DNA of 64,000 nt from Gigantopelta aegis (lineage: Eukaryota; Mollusca; Gastropoda; Neomphalida; Peltospiridae), in assembly GCF_016097555.1 (NCBI RefSeq), contig NC_054703.1, forward strand, positions 20,285,258 to 20,349,257, written 5' to 3'. The notes beneath the pieces are model-generated. The model was given only the letters and a program-made list of their open reading frames with translations. It was not told the DNA's origin and searched no databases. Positions 46,852 through 58,800 of the stretch are shown in pieces. A program made the position numbers and the translations under genes. How positions within the stretch are numbered: position 1 is the first letter of the stretch; every line of letters begins with the position of its first letter.

Positions 46852-49800
46852 GAAACAATATTATATTCACCTTTTCTCCAGGTGAAAAAGTCTTTGATCT
46901 ACGACTGGTATGCCTGCTTGGCGTGTGTACCACTCTCTGTCGCTTTGGTGTTTGTCGGGCACTTGGGGTGACTGGCAGTTTTGTGGCTATGTATGAGCCT
47001 GGTGTTTTTACTTTTCTAAATTTTATCTCCACAGTTGACAATTGTTTGTTTCTTTTGTGTCCAAGGAACGAATCGTCAAACTACATTGGAGACAGACGAA
47101 TAATTCTTTTTTGGGAGTGACAGTTACATAAAAAACATCACTTAAAAGGACATTCCTGAGTTTGCTCCATCGTAAGATGTTTCCAACTAATAAAATATTT
47201 CTACGATTACACTTACACATTAAATATATTTTCATATTTAAAATATCAGTGTCTGTATATTCAATGTGTTTCTGGTCGTTTTGATATTTGTAAGAAGCCC
47301 AAACTGGATTCTGTCTTGAAATAATTTCACTGATATTTTATGCAGAAAAATATATTTGATATGCAAGTACAATTGTTAAAAAGTCTCTGTTAGTTGATAA
47401 CATCTTAAACATTGCAGCAAAATTAACTCAGGAATGTCCCTTTAATGTTTGAGCAGCACTGGGCCCACCTTTAAATTGTGTACAAATTCTTGTTCTACGA
47501 AACCGTCCACTTTTATGCTCAAAACGTTCTTTACAGCATGCACATTCCATCACAGAAACACAAAACGAAACTAATCCATGTTGTAACGCTTGGTATGAGA
47601 CGGCCCCTGTAACTGTTGCACAAGGCGGAATTGCCCAGTGGGCGATCACGTGATCTACGTCATGAAATAGGTCACTGACGGAGTGTCACGAAGCGTAGCT
47701 GAATGTGGGTGCTGTCGGATTTCTTTCTGTACTATGTGTATTAGTGATTAATATGTGGATCTTTTTTAATCAGTTAACTTGAAAATGATCGATGTAAAAG
47801 TATTTAACGTCAAACATAGGATTGTTGTGATATTAAAGCAGAAATACATAGCTTGGTCTCTGACTGTAATGAGAGCGTAATTATGTCCAAATGTCCGTCT
47901 AACTCTCTTACAGCCACAGTACTCGGGCTACCCTTCCCCCAATCCTCCCCTGCTAGACATAAAGGTAAAGAAATGAGGTATGTTGATTACACCTTCCCAC
48001 CTAGACCTCCCTTGTACAGACAGATGTGCTATCTTGACTGTCTCTAGGATGGTGTATATAAAATATTCCTTGCTACTCATGGAAAAATTAAGCAGGTTTC
48101 GACTATGTCAAAATTACTAAATGTATTACATCCAGCAACACGACTGGTATATCAAAGGCCGTGGTATTTACTACCCTGTCTGTGGGATGGTGCATATAAA
48201 AGATCCCTTGCTGCTAATCAAAAAGAGTAGTCCATGAAGTGGCGATAGCAGGTTTCCTCTCTCAATATTTGTATGGTCCTTAACCATATGTCTGACGCCA
48301 TATAACCATCAACAAAATGTGTTGAGTGCGTCGTTAAATAAAACTTCTTTTTTTTTCCAGTAGCCAATGATTAATAAACCAACATGCTCTAGTGGTATCG
48401 TTAAACAAAACAAACATTAACTTTATGTCAATCAAGTGTTACGACACCAAATAGTCGTAGTGTGCTGGGGTGTTGTTAAACAAACATTCCTTTACTTTCA
48501 TTTGTTGTTAGAGGACCTCGTGCCTTTAATTTTAAAACAGGATTTTGTTTCTTCTATTTTTAGATCCAGATGGAAATTCCAGACTGCTGAGGATCATGCA
48601 TTGCATACAAATAATGTTGGATTCAGAGCCTTGTTGGAACTCTTTTTAAAAGAAGGTGAAAAGCACAAAATATTTGATTAAGTTCTGTTGTTTGCGTGTT
48701 TATTTATTCTTTGGTGTGCAGTGATATAGTTTATTTATCATATAATATCTTACATTTTCAGTGCAATCAAAGTATGTGATATTTTTCAGATCACATACTT
48801 TAAACATTTGATAACTTTGCAAATTAGATGTAAATTAGTCGAGGTCTCGGCACTAGGTTTATTGACATTTAAGCAAACGTACATGGGTGACACTCCATGA
48901 TTGACGTATGCATTCATAGTCATCAAATAAAAACATTTCAATGGCAATTTGACACTGAAAGCTGTCCAGCATTCAGAAAACAAAATCTGTTAGGCATAAC
49001 TTTATTTTGATGTAAGGATATCCAAAATGACGTCATTTGAGTTTGACGTCATTTCCATTCAAAAATACACCGTGCCACATATTCTTACATCATTTGAATA
49101 TCTAGTAATGGTGGACTGGAATTAAAGTTGCGTGTACAGTTTACAAAAACACGTATTAAGCTTGAGCTTATATGATAAAGAGATTATTACCCTCGTGTAT
49201 TTCAGTATCATCAATATCATATATTAGGAATAAAAATAATGTATTATGCTCGTCATAGGCTCGCATAATACAATTTTTATTCCTAATATATGACATTGAC
49301 GATACCGAAAAACACTCTGGTAATAACCTCTATTTATTAAGTAGGGTCTCCACGAGAACTCAATTACATGGGTACGGGTCGAGTCTAGCAAGACTAGAGT
49401 CCGTTCACAGGACTCGTGTATCCATGCAAGTGAGACAGTGTAGAGTCACTAATCAGCAATAGGCCTACAAGATACACAATAATTATATGATTATTCTTTA
49501 GTTTATCTTTTTAATCTGGTTGTCCATCCGTCACAATACTGAATGTATCAATCAGTTTCTAAATGCAATACAATGGCATGATTTCGCATTCATGTTCAGT
49601 GCTGGAATTAAGATGTATATTGCTATATTTTACTTTATATTCCTTTGTCTCATTATCATCTCGTGTAAGTGTCGGGTACTCGGGTCCGGGTCGAGTTTGA
49701 CCCTCGGGTACTCAAGTCCAGTATTTTGGACTCGAAGAGTCCCTAGTTTTAAGTGGAAGATATGAATTGAAATGCTAATTATTTAATTGTCTGCCTTGTT

Positions 49801-52800
49801 CTGGTTATTAGAAGATATAAAATGAAAGATGACTTGTTGCTCTTTAGTAGGAATAGCTTATGTGGTGACCACAAGGTTCATCTCGTACCATCTCAGCCAA
49901 GTGTAAAAATAGCTATGTTAGATACGGCATTATGCTGGAGTTTTATAATAATATAAACAAATATTCACTTCCTACCCTATGGTTGTTATTTTACATGAAC
50001 ATTTTCACTTTAGTGAAATATTTTTTATTAACATTTCAACTTTTAGGTGAGTATTTTCATAAACATTTCAACTTTTAGGTGAGTATTTTCATAAACATTT
50101 CAACTTTTCGGTGATTATTTTCATCAACATTTTGATTATTAGTTGAGTATTTTTCATCAACATTTCAACTTTTATTTGAGTATTTTTCATCAACATTTTG
50201 ATTATTAGTGGAGTATTTTTCATCAACATTTCAACTTTTAGTTGAGTATTTTTCATCAACATTTTGATTTTTATTATAAGTAATTTTCATCAAGATATTG
50301 ACTTTTATTTGAGGTTTTGTTGAACATTCCCTTCCTTTTCTATGATTTATTATTTTAATTGAATATTTTGAATTTCAGTTAAGAACAAGGAACACATTCA
50401 AGGCATTATTAACCAGAAGAAAATCAGAAAATCTGATTTTTCAACATTCCCAGCATTTGTGTCTTCTTTACTTCCCGAGAATGATGGTAAGTGACAAACT
50501 TTACGTTAGTCCGGGGTAGGAAAGAAATGTTTTATTTAACTACACACTCAACACATTTTATTTACGGTTATATGGTGTCGGACATATGGTTAAGGACCAC
50601 ACAGATATTGAGGGAGAAAACCCGCTGTCGCCACTTCATGGGCTACTCTTTTTGATTAGCAGCAAGGGATCTTTTATATGCACCATCCCATAGACAGGAT
50701 AGCACATACCACGGCCTTTAATGTACCAGTCGTGGTGCACTAGCTGGAGCGAGAAATAGCCCAATGGGCCCACTGACGGGGATCGTTCCCAAAGCGACCG
50801 CGCATCAAGCGAGCACTTTACCACTGGGCTATATCCCGCCCTCGTTAGTCCGGGGTGTGCGGAATGTACTTCAGAGTGTGTGTGTGTGTAGTGGTGGGGA
50901 GGGGTTGCATTCACCTAGGGGATGGAAATATGAGCACCGAAATGGGGTGAACCTGTAAGGGAGGGTTCCAAGGACATAATCCACTAAGAAAAGTTTGAAT
51001 TTCAGGTGTTAAATATGGCGTTTCCAACCTTCTAAGCATAGTAACGGGAAAATGAGGAGGAGGTGCCGTGGCCCCTGCAGCACCCTCTGTTCTGCAGCAC
51101 ATGTAGTTGCCTTGCATCAGCAGCACCCTCTGTTCTGCAGCCCATGTAGTTGCCTTGCATCAGCAGCACCCTCTGTTCTGTAGCCCATGTAGTTGCCTTG
51201 CATCAGGACATACCAGCAAGCTTCATTTGTTGATTTTGCAAGGGCAGATCTAGAATATCTGAGGGGGAGGTGGGAAATGAGAATTCTCTTGGAACCACTG
51301 AGATTTAAGCAAGAATAAGAAGACAGGAATCTGTTCATACTAAATGCAACTCTTATTTACTTGGGGTGAAAACATATTACAGTTCCTGAATTATTTATGC
51401 AAAGATTATGTGTGGGTTGGAATAATTTCTAATTATTTATTACAAATATCTGTAAACGTAGTAAGATATGGCACTTGTAACTGTGATATTGCACCATTAA
51501 TGAGTAAATTAATGGTAAACTTCATAATCAATGAGTAAATTAATGGTAAACTTCATAATCAATGAGTAAATTAATGGTAAACTTCATAATTAATGAGTAA
51601 ATTAATGGTAAACTTCATAATCAATGAGTAATTTAATGATAAACTTCATAATTAATGAGTAATTTAATGGTAAACTCCATACATTGTAATTGCAACAACA
51701 ACAAAACATGTCGGTAATACATTAACGTTTATAACATAAAGTGCGATCACTGTCGGTGGGCCCATTGGGCTATTTCTTGTTTCATCCAGTGCACCACTTG
51801 TATATCAAATGTTGTGGTATGTGCTATCTTGTCTGTGGGATGGCGCATATAAAAGATATCTTGCTACAAATGGGAAAATGTAGCGGGTTTCCTCTCTAAG
51901 ACTACTGGTATATGACATGGTGAGGAAACTCGCTACATTTTCCCATTTGTAGCAAGATATATTTTATATGCGCCATCCCACAGACAAGATAGCACATACC
52001 ACAATGTTTGATATACAAGTGGTGCACTGGCTGAAACAAGAAATAGCTGAATGGGTCCACCTATGGGGATCGATCCTAGACCGACTGCACATCAGGCGAA
52101 TGTTTTACCACTGGCCTATGTTCCAGCCAGTCCTGCCCGTTCAGCTCTTGTCGGCTTAGACTATGGTAGGGGTGCTGGGGGTGCACACCCACCCCTGAAC
52201 TTCAAAGTGGCTGAAAATGGTGTTCATGTTCACAGTTCTCAATTTAACTAATGAACATAATGATTTTATTTTATTTGAGTGAAGTCAGACATAGAGGGTT
52301 CATCATGAGTTTTTTATTATGAAAAATATCAACGAGTCTATACATTAATCGGTATTTGTCGAGACTCTGCTGAGACAAATACCGATTAACTAGATGAGGT
52401 TGATACTTTACACATTAAAAGTCACAACTAGCAAATTCTATTTATCCTATAACACTTCTAAAATAACATTTTAATTTGATATTTAGTAAATCAAAGTCCT
52501 GAAATCGCCACACCGGTAATATGATGTCACACACTACAACTAAATCTCATCAAAACATTACGCTTGGGTATACAAGTCTTGTTGGTTGTAAACAAATGAC
52601 CCATCTACAGCAAAACTCAGTTAATAATATATCAAAAGGGTTTATGACATGGATATTATGGGTAATTTGCAGGATAAATAATATAATTACTTTGCGTTGG
52701 CTGGGTGTTGTTTGGGTAGGTTGCCCATACCGAAGAACAAACGAAACAAAACATATTAATTTTAAACTAGTTTTTTTTAATTTAATTTAAATTATGCAGT

Positions 52801-55800
52801 TTGAATCCCATTTGTTTTTGTGTTTATTAAAATTATTAATTTTGTACCTGATTAATTTTCTATATGTTTATTTGTAAATATTGGAATTGGGTGGGTGAGG
52901 AACAAAGTACTGTTCATGAGAAATACTTTTTATTACATTTGGTGACTCTAAATCGTGATTAGAATTCTATTCATGAGAAGTCGTGAACTCAATAAAGACG
53001 AGATAACATGCAGCATTGCATGGAGCTTTCAGCTTTTTTAATGATCATGACATCTTATTTTTTATGTGTCTTATCTCATCTCAGTTTATTACCACCTCTT
53101 ATCATATTTCTTATTGTGAAAATGATAGGTTATTAACTCTTATTTGATAACACTGTTATCGTATCTGGCAAACAAACAAAACCATTGTTTTCTGCCAGAT
53201 TATTTTGTTACATGTTCTTTACATGTATATGCTGTTGTAAAGTTCTGTTCTGTGTTTATTTATATTGACGTCACATGTCTTGGAGGAAGTAAACTTGTGA
53301 ATTAAATCAACAAGTGTATTAGATCATTACTATTAATGAACAAATTTTTTTGAGAAATTCATTGTGTTTCTTCCTGTTTTTGTAGTACTACTAGTAGCAT
53401 CAAGTGCAGAAAGAGAAACGGTACAGTATGTACTTCAAAAGCTAGGATCAGTAACCGTGTCAAACAGTTCATATGCTTGTGCAGCTCATGTTAGTGCTAA
53501 CTTATCGGATCATGTTTTCACCAAAACATCCGCAAATTAATACACAAGTAATTGTTGTTTAAAATGATAATACTGTGCATGTACATACATGTAAATAATT
53601 CCAAAGCATTAATTTTATCTTAAAGGGACATTCCTGAGTTTGCTGCATTATAAGATGTTTCCGACTAATAAAATATTTCTACGATTAAACTTACATATTA
53701 AATATATTTTCTTGTTTAGAATATCAGTGTCTGTATATTCAATGTGTTTCTGGTCGCCTTAATATTTGTAAGAAGCACAAACTGGATTTTGTCTTCAAAT
53801 AAAATATTTTTTAGGAAATAAAATGAAATTTAACCTAGCACAAATATTAGAACGATCAGAAACACGTTTAATATACAGCCACTAATATTTTATGCAGAAA
53901 AATATATTTGATATGTAATTACAGTCGTCAAAAAGTCTCAGTTAGTCAATAACATCTTAAAAATTGTAGCAAACTCAGAAATGTCCCTTTAAGCCAATAC
54001 TTTACCTATATCAGCAATTATTTGCTTGGTCATACTGTTTGAATAATTGAAAACCATTCAAAAAGATAGTTTTCCTTCTTTCATACATTTTTATGTAGCT
54101 TCAGTACCAAAGTTGTTTTAAATGCATGGAATCCTGGAAGGGATGTATTGCTGAAAACACCTTGCATTAGTTTTAAGAATGCTTCTCAATACAAGAAAAT
54201 GTTGTCTTGTGTCTCCACAAAAACTTTTAACTTTCGGTGCTTTCAAACTACAGTAAGACACTTCAAAAAGCTAGTTATCTTAGCAGTAGTCAAGAGGAAG
54301 AAGTTAGTTTGTTTTGTTTAACGACACCACTGGAGCACATTGATTAATTAATCATCGGCTATTGGATGTTAAACATTTGGTAATTCTGACTCGTAGTCAT
54401 CAGAGGATATCTGCTACATTTTTCCGTTAGTAGCAATGGATCTTTTATATGCATTTTCCCGTAGACAAGAAAGCACATGCCACAACTGTTGACCAGTTGT
54501 GATGCACTAGATGGAATGAGAACAAACCCAATCAGTTGAATGATGAGCAAAGACACTGCAATAGCTGGAAATGCTAAAACAGTTTCTTTGCATTTTTAAG
54601 GAGGGCTAAATATTCTAGTAATGCCAATTCATCTTTTTCCTTGTTTCTAGCCAAGACGTAGAGTGGCTACAGCTTTGCCCACGCCATCTGCAATGCTACT
54701 ACCGTTGCCATGCGTATGACCATACTGTGGTCACTGTCATCCGCCTTGCCCACGCCATCTGCAATGCTACTACCGTTGCCATGCGTATGACCATACTGTG
54801 GTCACTGTCATCCGCCTTGCCCACGCCATCTGCAATGCTACTACCGTTGCCATGCGTATGACCATAATGTGGTCACTGTCATCCCTATACCCTCTCCTCC
54901 TTGACAGCATGTCTTTGTAGTGTTACATATGCGAATTACAATTCCCCTAGCAACACATGAACAATTTGCTATTTATTCAATAAATAGAGAATACTACATG
55001 AGCGGCTGTTTAGATAGCGTTTATTTTATGAGTCGTTTAAAAATGTATCTAACAAGTGAAATTGAGTTGGATATGTTCTTAAGCAACAAGTTGTAAGATA
55101 AATGGTATCTAACGGACACGAATGTAGTATTCTATTTCTTGCATATCTTCAGTAAAGAGTTCTAACATAAATTTAAATGCCTGTTCCAACTAAAACCTAT
55201 GTTTGGCCCTAGCGATTATAGTTAACATGTGCGTCACAGACAAGTCAATTTCAGGTTAACTTGTACGTCACAGAGTGATCAATTCGATCTTTCTTTTTCA
55301 TTGGATGGTATGGCATTGGTGACCAAAGGAGCAGCCAGTCGTATGTCTAAAATGTTATCGCACGTATGTGTGTTAACACTATATGAGTTATTAAAAATAA
55401 CGACTGATGTTCTCACCAATGGGTGTATAAGAAGAAAAATTTGTTTGTTACCATTGGATTACATCAGAATACACCAAAACTTTAGAAAACTTCATTAACG
55501 CACTCCTCACCCCCTGAAATTACCACACTTTTATCATCAGATGTATGCAGACTATTTAAGCTCTTTATGCTGATCATTTTAACATCTTGTTTGTGAAGAT
55601 TGACCCAGAAATAAGTGTTTTATTATTCATTTTAGATTATCGAAGAATTCAAAATGGCCACCATCTTTCATGATGTCATTATGACGCCTTGCTTTGCCAA
55701 ATATTCAAGATTGGCACCAACAATTTTCTTCATCTGTGGGGTATTATAAGCTGATTTATGGTAGTCGTTTACTTTCTAGACACTCCCTAGCTATATCAGC

Positions 55801-58800
55801 TGTATATTTATATAGTGTTTTAGTGTAGTATAATACATATTTGTTGTGTTGATTTTAGATGATGTTGACGTGGGTCGGTATAAAGATGAACTGAACGCCC
55901 TGTACGTGGATCTACAGAAGCAGTTTGACTGCATAGAAGCATTCACAGTACGTAAACTTGATGTGACAATTTGAAAGGGGACACAATTCAAAATCTTAGG
56001 TAATTGGAAGTCAGTTCATGTAATTGTTACCCACGTAACTGATTGTTCACTTACGTGAATTCTATCAATCATAATATATTTTAATGACAGTATTTTCAGC
56101 TGAAACTTTGAGTATTGTATAATTAAAAAAACCACCCAAAACCCAGTCTTTAAGGAAATTTCATAATGAGTATAATGAGTAACACTTCACCACATCAAAT
56201 ATTGGTGAGTTGTGTAAATTTAACTTTGCGTACGGTAACCAAAACTTGAACAGAAGAACAGTGCGTGTGAAATATTTTGCCTAGAAGGAAGGAAAGGAAA
56301 GTTAAACTGTAAATCATTCATTCATTAGTGCCAAGTGGCAATTTTCGGTGGTTAAACTGTAAATCATTCATTAGTGCCAAGTGGCAAGTTTTGGTGGTTA
56401 AACTGTAAAGTATTCATTCATTAGTGCCAAGTGGCAATTTTCGGTGGTTAAACTGTAAATCATTCATTAGTGCCAAGTGGCAATTTTCGGTGGTTAAACT
56501 GTAAATCATTCATTCATTAGTGCCAAGTGGCAATTTTCGGTGGTTAAACTGTAATTCATTCATTAGTGCCAAGTGGCAATTTTCGGTGGTTAAAATGTAA
56601 ATCATTCATTAGTGCCAAGTGGCAATTTTCGGTGGTTAAACTGTAAATCATTCATTAGTGCCAAGTGGCAAGTTTCGGTGGTTAAAATGTAAATCATTCA
56701 TTAGTGCCAAGTGGCAAGTTTCGGTGGTTAAAATGTAAATCATTCATTCATTAGTGCCAAGTGGCAAGTTTCTGTGTTTAAAATGTAAATCATTCATTCA
56801 TTGGTGCCAAGTGGCAAGTTTCGGTGGTTAAAATGTAAATCATTCATTCATTGGTGCCAAGTCAGGGCACAATATACTGTTCGCGTGTCGGTTACGCAAA
56901 ATTAAATTTACGCGAACCGCAAATCGGTTACGTCATGACCTGTAAACGTTCAGAAATTAAAACTTGCAAACTTCACGATTACAGGAAGTGTATTCATGCA
57001 GACATACTACTGGTATTCCCATAAATGTTTTAGACTGATTTTTAGATACTTGATGCGCAGCAAACCAGTAAACAACGTTATATTGCAACAGTTGTAACTT
57101 GCGACCAGTCTACAGTTTTAAAACAGTTTTAAAGAAATGTGCTCGGACCGCTTGGGACGGCTAAATTTTCTGCTGCTATTTTATCTCTAAAGGAATATAT
57201 GTAGACATACTATTGGATTGGCTATAATTTTACATATGTTAAAAACAGTTTTAACGTAAACAGGAATCCAAAAGTGTCACAAAAATTGAAAAATACTAAC
57301 ATTGCATAATGAGCTTTAAAAACCCCCAAACATTTGGAACGTCACTGTAGTATATAAGTACCATCGATGAAGTGAAAGTAGCATAGCCACCGCAAATCGC
57401 AAAAAGGAATCCCTACAAATGAGTATTTATTTATTTCAAAGGCATACTGCCCATTACACACAGTACGCATGTGCGTAATGCAAAAACAAAATCCGGGAAT
57501 AGGTCGAGGCTGTCTGTAATTGTTCTATAAAATAGACTTCTTAAAATTGACTCGAAAAAAGATTTTAAAAAATGCATCTACAGTCGTTCTAAGTTTCAAA
57601 ATTTTCACACGTGGGGGGGGGGAGTGAATCCCCCTGCTCGGGCATGCCTTTGGCATGCGTAATTCTGAGAATATTTCTGGCTACGCCCCTGTATTTTGTT
57701 TCAGTACTGGGGCTAATATTCAGTTCTTTTATAATATTGTTAAGTTTAGCAAACATTAAAGACATTTTTTTAATTTTTTTTGTAAAATGTTTTCTTTTGT
57801 ATTTGTTTTAACTTTATGTTTCAGCTAAAAACTATGTATTTAAAATATAATTTCAACGTAATTTTGAGGTAACCTATCAGATAACCCATGGCTTACGCAA
57901 ATATAATTCACGTAACCGAACAATTGGTTACCTAGGTAAAAACCACGTGAACCGACTTCCGGTTACCTCAGATTTGGAAATATTGTCCCCTGGAAGTGGC
58001 AATTTTCGGTGGTTAAAATGTAAATCATTCATTAGTGCCAAGTGGCAATTTTCGGTGGTTAAAATGTAAATCATTCATTAGTGCCAAGTGGCAATTTTCG
58101 GTGGTTAAAATGTAAAGTATTCATTCATTAGTGCCAAGTGGCAATTTTCGGTGGTTCATTAATGCCAAGTGGCAATTTTCGGTGGTTAAAATGTAAATCA
58201 TTCATTCATTAGTGCCAAGTGGCAATTTTCGGTGGTTAAACTGTAAAGTATTCATTCATTAGTGCCAAGTGGCAATTTTCGGTGGTTAAAATGTAAAGTA
58301 TTCATTCATTAGTGCCAAGTGGCAATTTTTGGTGGTTAAAATGTAAAGTATTAATTCATTAGTGCCAAGTGGCAATTTTAGTGGTTACTGTTTCCTCCAC
58401 CACCGATTTTTCATGCTTAAAACTAATAAAAGGTAAATTTATAATAAAGTAACATTAACACCAGACAAAATCTTGTTTGCCAAGTTACAACAAAATATTA
58501 TAATTTTGATTAGGACTTTAATCAGTAAAATTATTTAGTTGTAATTTTTAAAAAGTGTGTTTTGTTTAACGACACCACTAGAACACATTGATTTATTAAT
58601 CATCGGCTATTGGATGTCAAACATTTGCTAATTTTGACATATAGTCTTAGAGAGGAAACCTGCTACATTTTTTCATTAGTAGCAAGGTATCTTTTATATG
58701 CATCACCCCACAGACAGGAGAGCACATACCACTGCCTTTGATACACACTTGTGGTGCATTGGCTGAAACGAGAAATAGCCCAATTGGCTCACCAACGGAG

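Larger units (their letters stand above)
46065..47929. mobile_element. MULE-like element with long inverted ends
   Basis: AGCCCGAGTACTATGACTGT at the left and its inverse at the right begin arms of roughly 330-380 bp (46065-46448 and 47603-47929). The flank ACCCTTCCCC is present on both sides (46054-46063, 47930-47939). Long arms with a 9-11-bp duplication suit a Mutator-like element. No transposase is visible. It is itself carrying a SINE (46478-46786) and a MITE (47142-47445). Confidence 0.75.
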
